A DNA stretch of 64,000 nucleotides from Phaeospirillum sp. (GTDB taxonomy: Bacteria > Pseudomonadota > Alphaproteobacteria > Rhodospirillales > Magnetospirillaceae): NCBI GenBank assembly GCA_030651575.1, contig JAUSFB010000027.1:62001-126000 (forward strand). Direction: 5' to 3'. Made by a program: the position numbers and the translations under genes. Shown piece by piece: positions 43,137 to 55,199 of the stretch. The notes beneath the pieces were generated by a model. It saw only the letters and a program-made list of their open reading frames with translations. It was not told the origin of the DNA and did no database searches. Positions within the stretch are counted from its first letter, which is position 1. Every line of letters begins with the position of its first letter.

Positions 43137-44225
43137 ATGCTCTACATTTTCCTCTATCCCCTGGCCGATCAGGTTCCCGTGTTCAACCTGTTCAAATACC
43201 TGACCTTCCGCACCGGCGGCGCGGTGCTGACGGCGCTGGTGGTGTCATTCCTGCTGGGACCGATGATCATCGCCTGGCTGCGCAAGTGGCAAAAGCAAGG
43301 CCAGCCCATCCGCGCCGACGGCCCGGAAAGCCACCTGCTGACCAAAAAGGGCACGCCCACCATGGGCGGCTTCCTGATCCTGATCGCGCTGTCGGTCTCG
43401 ACCCTGCTCTGGGCCGATCTGCGCAATCACTATGTGTGGATCGTCTTGCTGGTGACCCTGGGCTACGGGCTGATCGGCTTCCTCGACGACTACCTCAAAG
43501 TGTCCAAGAAAAACACCAAGGGCATGCCCGGCAAGATGAAGCTGGTCTGCGAGGTCGTCATCGGCCTGGGGGCCGCCGTATGGGTGCTGTCGTTGCAGCG
43601 CGAGCCCCTGGCCGGCGCATTGGCTGTGCCGTTCCTCAAGACCGTGCTGTTGCAGCTGTCGTGGTTCTACCTGCCCTTCGCCGTATTCATCATCGTCGGC
43701 GCTGGCAATGCGGTGAACCTGACCGATGGGCTGGACGGGCTGGCCATCGTGCCGGTGATGATCGCGTCCGGCGTGTTCGCCATCATCTCCTATCTGGTCG
43801 GCCACGCCGTCTTCGCCAATTACCTTCAGATTCACTACGTCACCGGCTCGGGCGAACTGGCGGTGTTCTGCGGCGCGCTGGTGGGGGCGGGCCTCGGCTT
43901 CCTGTGGTTCAACGCCCCTCCCGCCATGGTGTTCATGGGCGACACCGGCAGCCTTGCCCTGGGCGGGGCGCTGGGGGCCATCTCGGTGGTGACCAAGCAC
44001 GAGTTGGTGCTGGGCATCGTCGGCGGCCTGTTCGTGCTGGAGACCGTCTCGGTAATCGTCCAGGTCGCCTCGTTCAAGCTGACCGGCAAACGGGTGTTCC
44101 GCATGGCGCCACTGCACCACCACTTCGAAAAGAAGGGCTGGGCCGAGCCGACCGTGGTCATCCGCTTTTGGATCATCGCCACCATCTTGGCCCTGATCGG
44201 CCTTTCCACCCTGAAGCTGAGGTAG
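43137..44225 (+). CDS. mraY: Phospho-MurNAc-pentapeptide transferase MraY
   Basis: An integral membrane enzyme that makes lipid I from UDP-MurNAc-pentapeptide and undecaprenyl phosphate. About ten transmembrane helices are visible. Signature segments are [29 protein letters not shown] (catalytic Asp pair), [13 protein letters not shown] and the C-terminal [13 protein letters not shown]. It has 362 residues. It lies seven bases after murF. Confidence 0.97.
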   Translation: MLYIFLYPLADQVPVFNLFKYLTFRTGGAVLTALVVSFLLGPMIIAWLRKWQKQGQPIRADGPESHLLTKKGTPTMGGFLILIALSVSTLLWADLRNHYVWIVLLVTLGYGLIGFLDDYLKVSKKNTKGMPGKMKLVCEVVIGLGAAVWVLSLQREPLAGALAVPFLKTVLLQLSWFYLPFAVFIIVGAGNAVNLTDGLDGLAIVPVMIASGVFAIISYLVGHAVFANYLQIHYVTGSGELAVFCGALVGAGLGFLWFNAPPAMVFMGDTGSLALGGALGAISVVTKHELVLGIVGGLFVLETVSVIVQVASFKLTGKRVFRMAPLHHHFEKKGWAEPTVVIRFWIIATILALIGLSTLKLR

Positions 44226-44232
44226 ACCCATC

Positions 44233-45606
44233 ATGATTCCGGTTCCCTTTCTGGCAGGTAAGCGCGTCGCGGTAATGGGCCTGGGCAAATCCGGGACCGC
44301 GACCGTGCGGGCTCTGCTGGCCAGCGGCGTCGGCGTCATGGCCTGGGACGACGACGAGGGCGCCCGGCGGGTGGCGTCCGAGGACGGCGTGCCCATCGGC
44401 GACCCCATGGCGATCAATCTGGCCAAGGCCGACCTGATGGTGTGGAGCCCCGGCATCCCCCACACCCATCCCAAGCCCCATCCGGTGGCCGACAAGGCCC
44501 GCGCCGCCAATGTGCCCATGGTCTGCGACGTAGAGCTACTGGCCCGCGCCAAGCCCGACCATCGCTTTCTGGCGGTAACCGGCACCAACGGCAAGTCCAC
44601 CACCACCACCCTGCTGACCCATGTGCTAACCGAGGCCGGCGCGCCCGCCGCCGCCGGCGGCAATCTCGGCACCGCCGCGCTGGACCTGCCGGAACTGCCC
44701 GGCGACGGCCGCTATGTGCTGGAATTATCGTCCTATCAGCTGGAGCTGGTCCACAGCCTGAATCTGGGCGTCGGCATCCTGCTCAACATCACCCCCGACC
44801 ATCTCGGCCGTCACGGCGGCATGGAAGGTTATATCGCGGCCAAGCGCCGAATGTTCGACTTCATGATTCCCGGCGGCGCGGCGGTGATCGGCGTCGATGA
44901 CGGCGCGTCCAAATCCATGGCGGCCGAGCTGTCGCGCCTGGGCGTGCGGGTGGTGCGGATTTCGGTCAAGCACGAGTTGCCGGACGGCGTCTCTGCCCCC
45001 GAAGGCGTACTGCTGGACAACGGCAAGCCGGTCTGCGACCTGAAGGACTTCCCGCATCTGCCGGGCAAGCACAACTGGCAGAACGCCTGCGCCGTCTACG
45101 CCGCCGCCCGCGCCGAAGGCATCCCCACCAAGGCGATCGTCGCCGGTCTGGCCACCTATCCCGGCTTGGCCCATCGCCAGGAACTGATCGCCACCAGCGA
45201 CGGCGTCGCCTGGATCAACGATTCCAAGGCCACCAACGCCGACGCGGTGGAAAAGGCGCTGGTCTGCTACGACCACGTCTACTGGATCGCCGGCGGTCAG
45301 GCCAAGGAAGGCGGCATCAAGGCGCTGGAAAAGCATTTCGACCGCATCGAGCACGCTTTCCTGATCGGCGAGGCGGCCGGGGACTTCGCCGCCACCCTGG
45401 AGGGCAAGGTCCGCTACACCCGCTGCGTCACCCTGGACAAGGCGGTGGCCGCCGCCCGCAATCTGGCGGTGTCCGACGCCATCGACGGCGCGGTGGTGCT
45501 GTTGTCGCCGGCCTGCGCGTCGTGGGATCAGTTCAAGTCGTTCGAGCATCGCGGCGACACGTTCCGCGAACTGGTCCAGGCCTTCGCCGGGGGAGGGACC
45601 GCATGA
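44233..45606 (+). CDS. murD: UDP-MurNAc-L-Ala:D-Glu ligase MurD
   Basis: Adds D-glutamate to UDP-MurNAc-L-Ala. The N-terminal Rossmann-like GLGKSGTATVRALLASG, the ATP loop VTGTNGKSTTTTLL, the ITPDHLGRHGGMEGYIAAK segment and the C-terminal NDSKATNADAVEKAL with WIAGGQAKEGG are all in place. It has 457 residues. Its stop overlaps the ftsW ATG. Confidence 0.96.
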   Translation: MIPVPFLAGKRVAVMGLGKSGTATVRALLASGVGVMAWDDDEGARRVASEDGVPIGDPMAINLAKADLMVWSPGIPHTHPKPHPVADKARAANVPMVCDVELLARAKPDHRFLAVTGTNGKSTTTTLLTHVLTEAGAPAAAGGNLGTAALDLPELPGDGRYVLELSSYQLELVHSLNLGVGILLNITPDHLGRHGGMEGYIAAKRRMFDFMIPGGAAVIGVDDGASKSMAAELSRLGVRVVRISVKHELPDGVSAPEGVLLDNGKPVCDLKDFPHLPGKHNWQNACAVYAAARAEGIPTKAIVAGLATYPGLAHRQELIATSDGVAWINDSKATNADAVEKALVCYDHVYWIAGGQAKEGGIKALEKHFDRIEHAFLIGEAAGDFAATLEGKVRYTRCVTLDKAVAAARNLAVSDAIDGAVVLLSPACASWDQFKSFEHRGDTFRELVQAFAGGGTA

Positions 45607-46733
45607 GTGTGACATTCGGCCGCACCGATACCTCGACCCTGGGCCGCTGGTGGTGGACGGTGGACCGCTGGACCATCGCGGCGCTGTTCCTGCTGGCGGC
45701 GGTGGGCGCGCTTTTGACCATGGCGGCCAGCCCGGCGGTGGCCGAGCGCATCGGAGTGCAGAGCTTTCACTTCGTGCGCCGTCAATTCATATTCCTGGCT
45801 CCCGCCCTGGTGATCATGGTGGGGGTGTCGCTGCTGACGCCAAAGCAGGTGCGCCGGCTGGCGGTGCTGGGCCTGATCGCCTCGGTGGCGCTGCTGGTGC
45901 TGGTGCCGCTGTTGGGGGCCGAGGTCAAGGGGGCCAAACGCTGGCTGACCATCGCCGGCGTCTCCATTCAGCCGTCCGAGTTCGTCAAGCCGATGTTCGC
46001 GGTGGTCGGAGCCTGGATGTTCGCCTCGGCGCGGGTGGAAGACGGCTTCCCCGGCCGGATCATCGCCACCGGCCTGTTCGGGCTGATCGCCGCCCTGCTG
46101 CTGGTCCAGCCCGATGTGGGGCAGACCGTCGTCATCACCGCCATCTGGGCGACCCAGTTCTTCCTGGCCGGGCTGTCCATGGCCTGGGTGGTCGGGCTGG
46201 GGCTGGCGGCGCCGGTGGGGGCCATGGCCGCGTACTACGCCTTTCCCCATGTCACATCCCGCGTCGACAAGTTCCTCGACCCCTCAGGAGCCGGCAGCTA
46301 TCAGGTCACGACAGCGCTCAACGCCTTCAGAAATGGCGGCCTGTTCGGCAAAGGCCCCGGCGAGGGCCGCGTCAAGCTGGTGCTGCCCGACGCCCATACC
46401 GACTTCATCCTGGCGGTGGGCGGCGAGGAGTTCGGCGTGGTGCTGTGCCTGTTCATCCTGGCGCTGTTCGCCTTCATCGTACTGCGCGGTTTTTCGCGCG
46501 TGCTGAAGGACGACAACCTGTTCGTGGTCTTGGCCACCGCCGGCCTGCTGGTCCAGTTCGGGCTGCAAGCCATCGTCAACATGGCCTCGACGCTGCGGCT
46601 GATGCCGGCCAAGGGCATGACCCTGCCGTTCATCTCCTATGGCGGCTCGTCCATAGTGGCGCTGGCTCTCGGCATGGGCATGGTGCTGGCTCTGACCCGC
46701 ACCCGCTATGGCAGGGAGGGCCAGGACGCATGA
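45603..46733 (+). CDS. ftsW: Septal peptidoglycan glycosyltransferase FtsW
   Basis: A SEDS-family polymerase that works with FtsI at the septum. This 376-residue polytopic protein has about ten helices. Hallmarks are the KGAKRWLTIAGVSIQPSEFVKP loop, the QPDVGQTVVI segment with the catalytic Asp, and the C-terminal MPAKGMTLPFISYGGSS motif. The ATG at 45603 overlaps the murD stop; the frame is open further upstream but without homology. Position before murG supports FtsW rather than RodA. Confidence 0.95.
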   Translation: MSVTFGRTDTSTLGRWWWTVDRWTIAALFLLAAVGALLTMAASPAVAERIGVQSFHFVRRQFIFLAPALVIMVGVSLLTPKQVRRLAVLGLIASVALLVLVPLLGAEVKGAKRWLTIAGVSIQPSEFVKPMFAVVGAWMFASARVEDGFPGRIIATGLFGLIAALLLVQPDVGQTVVITAIWATQFFLAGLSMAWVVGLGLAAPVGAMAAYYAFPHVTSRVDKFLDPSGAGSYQVTTALNAFRNGGLFGKGPGEGRVKLVLPDAHTDFILAVGGEEFGVVLCLFILALFAFIVLRGFSRVLKDDNLFVVLATAGLLVQFGLQAIVNMASTLRLMPAKGMTLPFISYGGSSIVALALGMGMVLALTRTRYGREGQDA

Positions 46734-47842
46734 GCACGCCTCCCCTCATCGCCCTGGCGGCCGGCGGCACCGGCGGTCACGTCTTCCCCGCCGAAGCCCT
46801 GGCCGGCGTGCTGCTGGAACGCGGCTATCGGCTGGCGCTGGTGACCGACCGCCGCGGCGCGGCCTATGGCGGCACCCTGGGCCTGCTGGAGACTCATCGG
46901 ATTACCGCCGGCGGCATCGCCGGACGTGGCAAACTGGCCAAGATCCGCGCCGTGGCCGAGCTTGGTCTCGGTGTGTTGCAGGCGCGCGCGCTGCTGGGGC
47001 GCATCCATCCCGCCGTGATGGTGGGCTTTGGCGGTTACGCCTCGGTGCCCGGCATGGTCGCGGCGGTGCTGGCCGGCATTCCCACCGCCATCCACGAACA
47101 GAACGCGGTGCTGGGCCGTGCCAATCGCCTGCTGGCCGGCCGGGTCGGACGCATCGCCACCTCCTTCGCCGAGGTCAGTCATGTGGACGCCCGGCTGCTG
47201 CCAAAGCTGGTTCATACCGGCATGCCGGTGCGCGCCGCCATCGCCGCCCTGCGCGACGCGGCCTATTCGCCGCTGAACGAATCCGGCCCGATCGAGCTGC
47301 TGGTGCTGGGCGGCAGCCAGGGCGCGCGGGTGCTGTCCGAGGTGGTGCCGGCGGCGCTGGCCGGGCTGCCCGAAGCCTTGCGCCGCCGCATCCGCATCGC
47401 CCAGCAATGCCGGCCCGAGGATCTCGACGCCGTCACCAAGGCCTATGAGGGAACCGGCATCGCCTGCGCCTTGCAAAGCTTCTTCACCGACGTGCCCGAG
47501 CGCCTGGCCGCCGCCCATCTGGTGATCGGCCGCGCCGGGGCCTCGACCGTGGCCGAGCTGACCGCCCTGGGGCGTCCCGCCATCCTGGTGCCCTATCCCT
47601 TCGCCATCGACGACCACCAGACCGCCAACGCCCATGCCATCGAGGACAGCGGCGGAGCCTGGCTGATGCAACAGGACGCCTTTACCGCCGAGGCGCTGAC
47701 CGCGCGCCTGGAATCGTTGTTCACCCAGCCCGGAACCCTGGCGCGCACCGCAGAATGCGCCGCCAAGGCCGGTCGCGCCGATGCGGCGCAGCGTCTGGCC
47801 GATCTGGTCACCGGGCTGATCCCCGCCGAGAAAAGGACCTGA
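46730..47842 (+). CDS. murG: Lipid II-forming GlcNAc transferase MurG
   Basis: A GT28 enzyme at the inner membrane face that adds GlcNAc to lipid I. The [14 protein letters not shown] loop is at the N-terminus. [40 protein letters not shown] and [34 protein letters not shown] follow in family order. The start at 46730 overlaps the ftsW stop. It has 370 residues. Confidence 0.97.
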   Translation: MSTPPLIALAAGGTGGHVFPAEALAGVLLERGYRLALVTDRRGAAYGGTLGLLETHRITAGGIAGRGKLAKIRAVAELGLGVLQARALLGRIHPAVMVGFGGYASVPGMVAAVLAGIPTAIHEQNAVLGRANRLLAGRVGRIATSFAEVSHVDARLLPKLVHTGMPVRAAIAALRDAAYSPLNESGPIELLVLGGSQGARVLSEVVPAALAGLPEALRRRIRIAQQCRPEDLDAVTKAYEGTGIACALQSFFTDVPERLAAAHLVIGRAGASTVAELTALGRPAILVPYPFAIDDHQTANAHAIEDSGGAWLMQQDAFTAEALTARLESLFTQPGTLARTAECAAKAGRADAAQRLADLVTGLIPAEKRT

Positions 47843-47847
47843 CCGCC

Positions 47848-49262
<1,415 letters not shown>

Positions 49263-49266
<4 letters not shown>

Positions 49267-50186
49267 TGGCCACGCGGCGCACCCATGACTGGCGCGATGC
49301 CCTGCCCGCCGTGCGCGGACGGATCAGCTTCGACGCGCCCATGGCGCCGTTCACCTGGTTCCGGGTCGGCGGCCCGGCCGAGGCGCTGTTCCGTCCCGCC
49401 GACATGGACGACCTGATCACCTTCCTGACCGGTCTGTCTCCCGAAGTGCCGGTAACCACCATCGGAGTCGGCTCCAACCTGCTGGTGCGGGATGGCGGCG
49501 TGCCGGGCGTGGTCATTAGACTGACCGGTCGGTTCGCCGAGATCGAGACCCAGGCGAACACCATCACCGCCGGGGCCGGGGCGCTGGACCTCACCGTGGC
49601 CCGCGCCGCCCAGGAAGCCGGCATTGCCGGGCTGGAATTCCTGTCCGGGGTTCCGGGCACCATCGGCGGGGCGCTGCGCATGAATGCCGGGGCCTACGGC
49701 GCCGAAATGAAGGATGTCACCGTCTCTGCCCAGGCGTTGGACCGCGACGGCCAGTTGCAGATTCTCAGCCTCTCCGATTTTGGCTTCACCTACCGTCATT
49801 GCGGCGTGGACGACAGCTGGATCTTCCTGGCCGCCACCCTGAAGGGCCGCCCCGGCAAGGCGGGCGAGATCGCGGCGCGCATGACCGAAATCAAGGCCAG
49901 CCGCGAGAAGGCCCAGCCGACCCGCGCCCGGACCGGCGGCTCCACCTTCGCCAACCCGCCCGGACACAGCGCCTGGAAGCTGATCGACGCCGCCGGATGC
50001 CGGGGCCTGACGATGGGCGAGGCCCAGGTCAGCGAAAAGCACTGCAATTTCCTGCTCAATCTGGGCGACGCCACCGCCGCTCATATCGAGGATCTGGGTG
50101 AAGAAGTCCGCCGCCGGGTTCTGGAAACCAGCGGCGTCGAACTGCGGTGGGAAATCCAGCGGATCGGGGTGAGGAAAGCGTCATGA
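49263..50186 (+). CDS. murB: UDP-N-acetylenolpyruvylglucosamine reductase MurB
   Basis: A flavoenzyme that reduces the enolpyruvyl group to make UDP-MurNAc. The FAD-binding motif [23 protein letters not shown] and the [27 protein letters not shown] segment are clear. [26 protein letters not shown] supplies the catalytic Ser, and the C-terminal Glu falls in [10 protein letters not shown]. Two adjacent ATGs (49263, 49266) are possible starts. It has 307 residues, the type IIa-like compact form usual in alphaproteobacteria. It is coupled to ddl by ATGA. Confidence 0.95.
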
Positions 50187-51103
50187 ACCAGCCTAAGCGC
50201 GTCACCGTATTGATGGGGGGAGCCTCGGCCGAGCGCGACGTCTCCCTGCGCTCGGGCCATGCCGCCGCCGCCGCGCTGGAGACGGCCGGTTACGCCGTGA
50301 CCCTGGTGGATGCCGGCCGCGACCCGGGCGAACTGGTCCGCGCCGTGGTCGAAACCCAGCCCGAGGTGGTGTTCAACGCCCTGCACGGCCGGTTCGGCGA
50401 AGATGGCTGCGTCCAGGGCGTGCTGAACCTGCTGGGAGTCCCCTATACCCATTCCGGCCTGCTGGCCTCGGCCGCCGCCATGGACAAAGCCTTTGCCCGC
50501 TGCCTGTTCGAAAGCGCCGGCATCCCGGTGGCCAAGGGCCGGGTGGTCCGCCGGGGCGAAGCCTCGCCCCTGCCGCGCCCCCATGTGGTCAAGCCGCTGA
50601 ACGAGGGCTCGTCGGTGGGAGTCTATATCCTTCAGGATGGCGACGCCCGCGACCCGCTGGGCGACTGGCCGTTCGACTCCGACGAAGTGCTGGTGGAGGA
50701 GTTCATCCCCGGCCGCGAGATCACCGTGGCGGTGATGGGCGACCGGGCGCTGGGCGCGCTGGAAATCACCTCCGACCGGGGCTTTTACGACTACGAGGCC
50801 AAATACGCCCCCGGCGGATCGCGCCACATCATGCCGGCCCCCCTGCCCCAGTCCGACTATGCCGAGGCCTGCCGTCTGGCGCTGGCCGCCCATCGGGCGC
50901 TGGGTTGCCGGGGCGTATCGCGGGCCGATCTGCGCTACGACGACACCAAGGCGGGCGAGACGCCCCGCCTGATCATGCTGGAGGTCAACACCCAACCGGG
51001 CATGACCGCCACCTCGCTGGTGCCGGAAATCGCCGCCCATGCCGGGATAAGCTTTCCCGAACTGGTGCGCTGGATGGTGGAGAACGCGCGATGCGACGCA
51101 TGA
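50183..51103 (+). CDS. ddl: D-alanine--D-alanine ligase Ddl
   Basis: An ATP-grasp enzyme making the D-Ala-D-Ala dipeptide for MurF. Motifs are LMGGASAERDVSLRSG, FNALHGRFGEDGCVQGVLNLLGVPYTHSG, PHVVKPLNEGSSVGVYI, EEFIPGREITVAVMG and MLEVNTQPGMTATSLVPEIAAHAG. The ATG at 50183 follows GAGGAAAG. It has 306 residues. Its 3' end overlaps ftsQ. Confidence 0.96.
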   Translation: MNQPKRVTVLMGGASAERDVSLRSGHAAAAALETAGYAVTLVDAGRDPGELVRAVVETQPEVVFNALHGRFGEDGCVQGVLNLLGVPYTHSGLLASAAAMDKAFARCLFESAGIPVAKGRVVRRGEASPLPRPHVVKPLNEGSSVGVYILQDGDARDPLGDWPFDSDEVLVEEFIPGREITVAVMGDRALGALEITSDRGFYDYEAKYAPGGSRHIMPAPLPQSDYAEACRLALAAHRALGCRGVSRADLRYDDTKAGETPRLIMLEVNTQPGMTATSLVPEIAAHAGISFPELVRWMVENARCDA

Positions 51104-52011
51104 ACCCATCCGATATCGTCGTCAATCCCGACGACCGGCCGGGCGGCACGAGCGCTTCCCCGCGCGCCGAGGCTCCTCGCGCCAAGGCCAAAAGCAAGCG
51201 CAAGCCGCCCCGCCTGCGGCTGAACGTCACCCCGCTACAAAAACTGGCCGGCATCGGCGTGCTGACGACGGCGCTGCTGGTCGGTGGCGCGGTGCTGTGG
51301 CGCTCCGGCGCCCCCCATCGTCTGGCCCGCGATACCGGCGCGGCCCTGCTGAAGGCGACGGCCGACAGCGGCTTTCGCATCTCCGAGATCACCGTCACTG
51401 GGCGCAGGCGCACCCCCACCGGCCAGATCGTCACCGCCCTGGCCGCCCACCATGGCGACCCCATCCTGGGCTTGGACATCGGCGCCGCCAAGGACCGGCT
51501 GGAGGCCCTGCCCAGCGTGCGGGCCGCCGCCATCGAGCGACGCCTGCCGGGCGCGCTGCACCTGTCCATCGTCGAGCGCCAGCCAGTGGCGCTGTGGCAG
51601 AGCGGCGGCGTCTTCGTCCTGGTCGACCGCGACGGCCACCAGATTCCCGGCGCCATCGAGGGGTTCGAGGATCTGCCGCTGGTGGTGGGCGACGGCGCCC
51701 CCTCACGCGCGGATGAACTGTTCACCATGCTGGCATCCGAGCCCAAGATGGCGGCCCGCGTCAAGGCGGCGACCCGCGTCGGCAATCGCCGCTGGAACCT
51801 GAGGCTGGACGACATCGAACGCGGCATGGAAGTCCGCCTGCCCGAATTGGAGACCGAGGCCGCATGGCGCCGGCTGGCCGAGCTGGAACGCAATCGCGGG
51901 CTGTCGGCCAAGCAGATCACCATGATCGACCTCCGCATTCCCGACCGTCTGGTGCTGAAAAGCGAACAGCAGCAGGCCGCCGCCATCCCCCAGCCTCGCA
52001 AGGAGGACTGA
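51091..52011 (+). CDS. ftsQ: Cell division protein FtsQ
   Basis: A bitopic divisome protein linking FtsL/FtsB to FtsA. A basic, disordered cytoplasmic tail (residues 1-45, AKAKSKRKPPRLRLN) precedes one transmembrane helix (about 50-70, AGIGVLTTALLVGGAVLW). The POTRA domain (about 90-160, FRISEITVTGRRRTPTGQIVTALAAHHGDPILGLDI) is followed by the beta domain (ERRLPGALHLSIVERQPVALWQSGGVFVLVDRDGHQI). The ATG at 51091 has GGAG upstream; the ATG at 51100, which overlaps the ddl stop, is an equally good alternative. Confidence 0.93.
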   Translation: MRRMNPSDIVVNPDDRPGGTSASPRAEAPRAKAKSKRKPPRLRLNVTPLQKLAGIGVLTTALLVGGAVLWRSGAPHRLARDTGAALLKATADSGFRISEITVTGRRRTPTGQIVTALAAHHGDPILGLDIGAAKDRLEALPSVRAAAIERRLPGALHLSIVERQPVALWQSGGVFVLVDRDGHQIPGAIEGFEDLPLVVGDGAPSRADELFTMLASEPKMAARVKAATRVGNRRWNLRLDDIERGMEVRLPELETEAAWRRLAELERNRGLSAKQITMIDLRIPDRLVLKSEQQQAAAIPQPRKED

Positions 52012-52012
52012 C

Positions 52013-53251
52013 ATGGCAATCCGCAATGGTCTGGTCGCCGCCGTCGATGTGGGCACCACCAAGGTGTGCTGCTTCATCGCGCGCGTCCAAGATGACGGAA
52101 CGCCCCGGATCATCGGCATCGGCCATCAGTTGGCGCGCGGCATGCGCAATGGCGGCGTCGTTGACATGGAGGAGTTGGAAACCTCGATCCGCGCCTCGGT
52201 GGACGCCGCGGAGGACATGGCGGGCGAGCGCATCCGGACCGTCGCCGTCAACATCTCGGGCGGCCATCCCACTTCGACCAACGTCAAGGTCGAGGTGTCC
52301 ACCAACGGTCACCCGGTCAACGAAGCCGATATCCGCCGCATGTTGGAACACGGCTGCGCCCATCACGAAAGCCATGACCGCGAACTGATCCACGCCATTC
52401 CGGTGGATTACACCATCGACGGCAACGAAGGCATCAAGGATCCACGCGGCATGTTCGGCGACCGGCTGGGCGTCGCCATTCATGTCATTTCCGCCGGAAT
52501 CGGGCAGGTCCGCAACCTGTCCACCGTGGTCAACCGCTGCCACCTCGACATCGAGGCCCGCGTGGTCAGTCCCTATGCCGCCGGCCTCGCCTGTCTGGTC
52601 GATGACGAAAAGCAGCTGGGCGTCACCTGCATCGACATGGGCGGCGGCACCACCTCGATCGCCGTGTTCCTGGGCGGTCAGCTGGTTCATACCGACGTCA
52701 TCGCCGTGGGCGGCGCCCATGTCACCAGCGACATCGCACGGGGCCTGTCGACGCCGCTGGTCCATGCCGAACGCATGAAGACGCTGTACGGCTCGGCCAT
52801 TCCCAGCCCGTCCGACGACCGCGAGACCCTGAAGGTGCCGCTGGTCGGCGAGGACGAGGACGGAGCGACCAACCAGGTGCCGCGCTCCATGCTGATCCAG
52901 ATCATCCAGCCCCGGATCGAGGAAACCTTCGAGCTGGTGCGCTCGCACCTGGAAGATAGCGGTTTCGACAAGATGGCTGGGCGACGCGTGGTGCTGACCG
53001 GCGGCGCCAGCCAGATGCAGGGCGTGCGCGACCTCGCCGGCCTGGTGCTCGACAAGCAGGTGCGGCTGGGCCGCCCCGTTGGATTGCAGGGTCTCCCCGA
53101 AGCCTTGGGCGGCCCCGCCTTCTCGACCTGCGCCGGCCTGATTCGCTACGCCATGGGGCACGTCCCCGCGCCGACGCGCGGCCGGAACGCGGCCGGTGTG
53201 GGCGGTGCGGGCTGGGGACGTTTAGGGTCTTGGCTTAAGCGGAATTTCTAA
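52013..53251 (+). CDS. ftsA: Cell division protein FtsA
   Basis: An actin-like ATPase that tethers FtsZ to the membrane. Motifs are VAAVDVGTTKVCCFIARV (phosphate 1), the 1C domain around RTVAVNISGGHPTSTNV, the TCIDMGGGTTSIAVFLGG phosphate 2 loop and VVLTGGASQMQGVRDLAG for adenosine binding. The C-terminal amphipathic membrane helix is GWGRLGSWLKRNF. It has 412 residues, with AGGAGG just before the ATG. A CGGCCG/CGGCCG hairpin (53262-53282) lies in the gap to ftsZ. Confidence 0.96.
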   Translation: MAIRNGLVAAVDVGTTKVCCFIARVQDDGTPRIIGIGHQLARGMRNGGVVDMEELETSIRASVDAAEDMAGERIRTVAVNISGGHPTSTNVKVEVSTNGHPVNEADIRRMLEHGCAHHESHDRELIHAIPVDYTIDGNEGIKDPRGMFGDRLGVAIHVISAGIGQVRNLSTVVNRCHLDIEARVVSPYAAGLACLVDDEKQLGVTCIDMGGGTTSIAVFLGGQLVHTDVIAVGGAHVTSDIARGLSTPLVHAERMKTLYGSAIPSPSDDRETLKVPLVGEDEDGATNQVPRSMLIQIIQPRIEETFELVRSHLEDSGFDKMAGRRVVLTGGASQMQGVRDLAGLVLDKQVRLGRPVGLQGLPEALGGPAFSTCAGLIRYAMGHVPAPTRGRNAAGVGGAGWGRLGSWLKRNF

Positions 53252-53305
53252 ATTTAACCGACGGCCGACATCGAAGCGGCCGGAATCAGCGCGGAGGACG
53301 ATGAC

Positions 53306-54952
53306 ATGCTGACTTTCCTTCCTGGAGCCCATCAAGAGCTCAAGCCTCGCATCACCGTGATCGGTGTGGGCGGCGCCGGCGGCAACGCCGTCAACAACAT
53401 GATCCTGTCTCGGCTCGAAGGCGTCGAATTCATCGTCGCCAACACCGACTCCCAGTCGCTGGGCCAAAGCCGGACCGAACGCCGGATCCAGCTGGGCAAT
53501 CAGGTCACGCAGGGCCTGGGCGCCGGGTCGCGCCCCGATGTGGGCCGCGCCGCCGCCGAGGAAAGCCTGGAAGAAATCCTGGCCCAGATCCACGGCGCCA
53601 ACATGGTATTCATCACCGCCGGCATGGGCGGCGGCACCGGTTCGGGCGCAGCGCCCGTCATCGCCAGGGCCGCGCGCGAGCAGGGCATCCTGACCGTCGG
53701 CGTGGTGACCAAACCGTTCCACTTCGAAGGCGCGCGCCGCATGCGCACCGCCGAGGGCGCCATCGAGGAGCTGCAACAGTTCGTCGATACCCTGATCATC
53801 ATCCCGAACCAGAATCTGTTCCGGGTCGCCACCGAACGCACCACCTTCGCCGACGCCTTCAAAATGGCCGACGACGTGCTGTATTCCGGCGTACGCGGCG
53901 TCACCGATCTGATGATCATGCCCGGCCTGATCAATCTGGATTTCGCCGATATCCGCACCGTCATGAGCGAAATGGGCAAGGCGATGATGGGAACCGGCGA
54001 GGCCGAGGGCGACAAGCGCGCCATCGACGCCGCCGAAGCCGCCATCTCCAACCCGCTGCTGGACGATACCTCCATGAAGGGGGCCAAGGGCGTCCTGATC
54101 AACATCACCGGCGGCGCCGACATGGCCCTGTTCGAGGTCGATGAAGCCGCCAACCGCATTCGCGACGAGGTCGATCCCGAGGCCAACATCATCTTCGGCT
54201 CGACCTTCGACGAGAAGCTGAACGGCAAGATGCGGGTTTCCGTGGTCGCCACCGGCATCGCCGGCGAAGCCGCCGCCCAGCCCAAACCCACCGTGATCTC
54301 GCTGGTCGGCACCCAGCAGCCGGCGCCGCAGCCGACCGCCGTCGCCCCGCAGACCCGCCCGACGGCCCCGCCGGCGGCTGCCGCCACGGTGGTGTCCCAG
54401 CCGCATTTCCGCCCCCAGGCGACGATGACGCCGCCGCCGGTCGCCCAGCCCCAGGTCCAGCAGCACGCCGCCTCGGCATCGGCCGCCCATGGCCCGCACC
54501 ACCATCCGCATGTCCGGTCGCAGGCGGCCATGGCCGCCGCCGCGCGTGAGCCCGAGTTGGATATCCGTCAGCCCGAACCGCAGATGCGGGCCGAGCCCCA
54601 GATGCGGCCCGAGCCGTCCCTGGGACGCCAGCCGTCCTATCTCGACTCCAATGAACACGATATGGACGCCATGCAAAAGGCGCTGTCCGGCATCAGCGGG
54701 ACCAACCCCGACATGTCGCCCCAGCACCAGCCCCAGCATCAGCCCCAACCCCAGGTCGAGACCCGCCGAAGCGGCAGCCTGCTGGATCGTCTGGTCAATC
54801 GTGGCCGTCAGGCCGTCTCCTCGGCCCCCGCCACCCGCACACCCGAGCCGCAGATGCCGCAGCCGCGCATGGAGGCCCGCCGCGAGACGACCGCGCCGCG
54901 CTCCGGCGAGGATCTTGATATTCCGGCCTTCCTCCGCCGTCAGGCGAACTAG
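53306..54952 (+). CDS. ftsZ: Cell division protein FtsZ
   Basis: The tubulin-like GTPase that forms the Z ring. The nucleotide loop [13 protein letters not shown], the tubulin signature [15 protein letters not shown] and the T7 loop [11 protein letters not shown] are intact. After the GTPase domain (about residue 325) comes a ~200-residue linker rich in Pro, Gln, His and Ala with short repeats ([26 protein letters not shown]). The C-terminal peptide [13 protein letters not shown] for FtsA binding closes it. The 548 residues are long but usual for alphaproteobacteria with extended linkers. GGAGG lies eight bases before the ATG. It is the last dcw gene. Confidence 0.97.
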   Translation: MLTFLPGAHQELKPRITVIGVGGAGGNAVNNMILSRLEGVEFIVANTDSQSLGQSRTERRIQLGNQVTQGLGAGSRPDVGRAAAEESLEEILAQIHGANMVFITAGMGGGTGSGAAPVIARAAREQGILTVGVVTKPFHFEGARRMRTAEGAIEELQQFVDTLIIIPNQNLFRVATERTTFADAFKMADDVLYSGVRGVTDLMIMPGLINLDFADIRTVMSEMGKAMMGTGEAEGDKRAIDAAEAAISNPLLDDTSMKGAKGVLINITGGADMALFEVDEAANRIRDEVDPEANIIFGSTFDEKLNGKMRVSVVATGIAGEAAAQPKPTVISLVGTQQPAPQPTAVAPQTRPTAPPAAAATVVSQPHFRPQATMTPPPVAQPQVQQHAASASAAHGPHHHPHVRSQAAMAAAAREPELDIRQPEPQMRAEPQMRPEPSLGRQPSYLDSNEHDMDAMQKALSGISGTNPDMSPQHQPQHQPQPQVETRRSGSLLDRLVNRGRQAVSSAPATRTPEPQMPQPRMEARRETTAPRSGEDLDIPAFLRRQAN

Positions 54953-55003
54953 GACCGGGACGACGACCGCGGGGGGCGACCCCCGCCCGTGCTGAAAACT
55001 TCA

Positions 55004-55039
55004 ACGGCCCAACCGGCTTGTCCGGGTGGGCCGTTTTTT
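55004..55039 (+). terminator. Rho-independent terminator of the dcw cluster
   Basis: Stem ACGGCCCA/TGGGCCGT plus CCGG/CCGG with one A-G mismatch (55004-55034), CTTGT loop, then six T residues. Confidence 0.88.
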
Positions 55040-55124
55040 CTTGCGCCCACGCCGAAAGCAACGGGCGGCGCGAAGAAACCGGGCGGGTACCATATTTTTA
55101 ATATATCCCTCCTAATGTAGAGGG

Positions 55125-55142
55125 TCATTCCTGATGGAATGA
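55125..55142. other. Inverted repeat in an AT-rich leader
   Basis: TCATTCC (55125-55131) and GGAATGA (55136-55142) around TGAT, 58 bases before the acyltransferase gene, within AT-rich DNA (55090-55350) that contrasts with the surrounding sequence. It could be an operator or an RNA hairpin. Confidence 0.45.
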
Positions 55143-55199
55143 TCAAGCTTCTTACCACGAAGAACTACGCCGTCAGATGACAGGGGAGCAATCAAAATC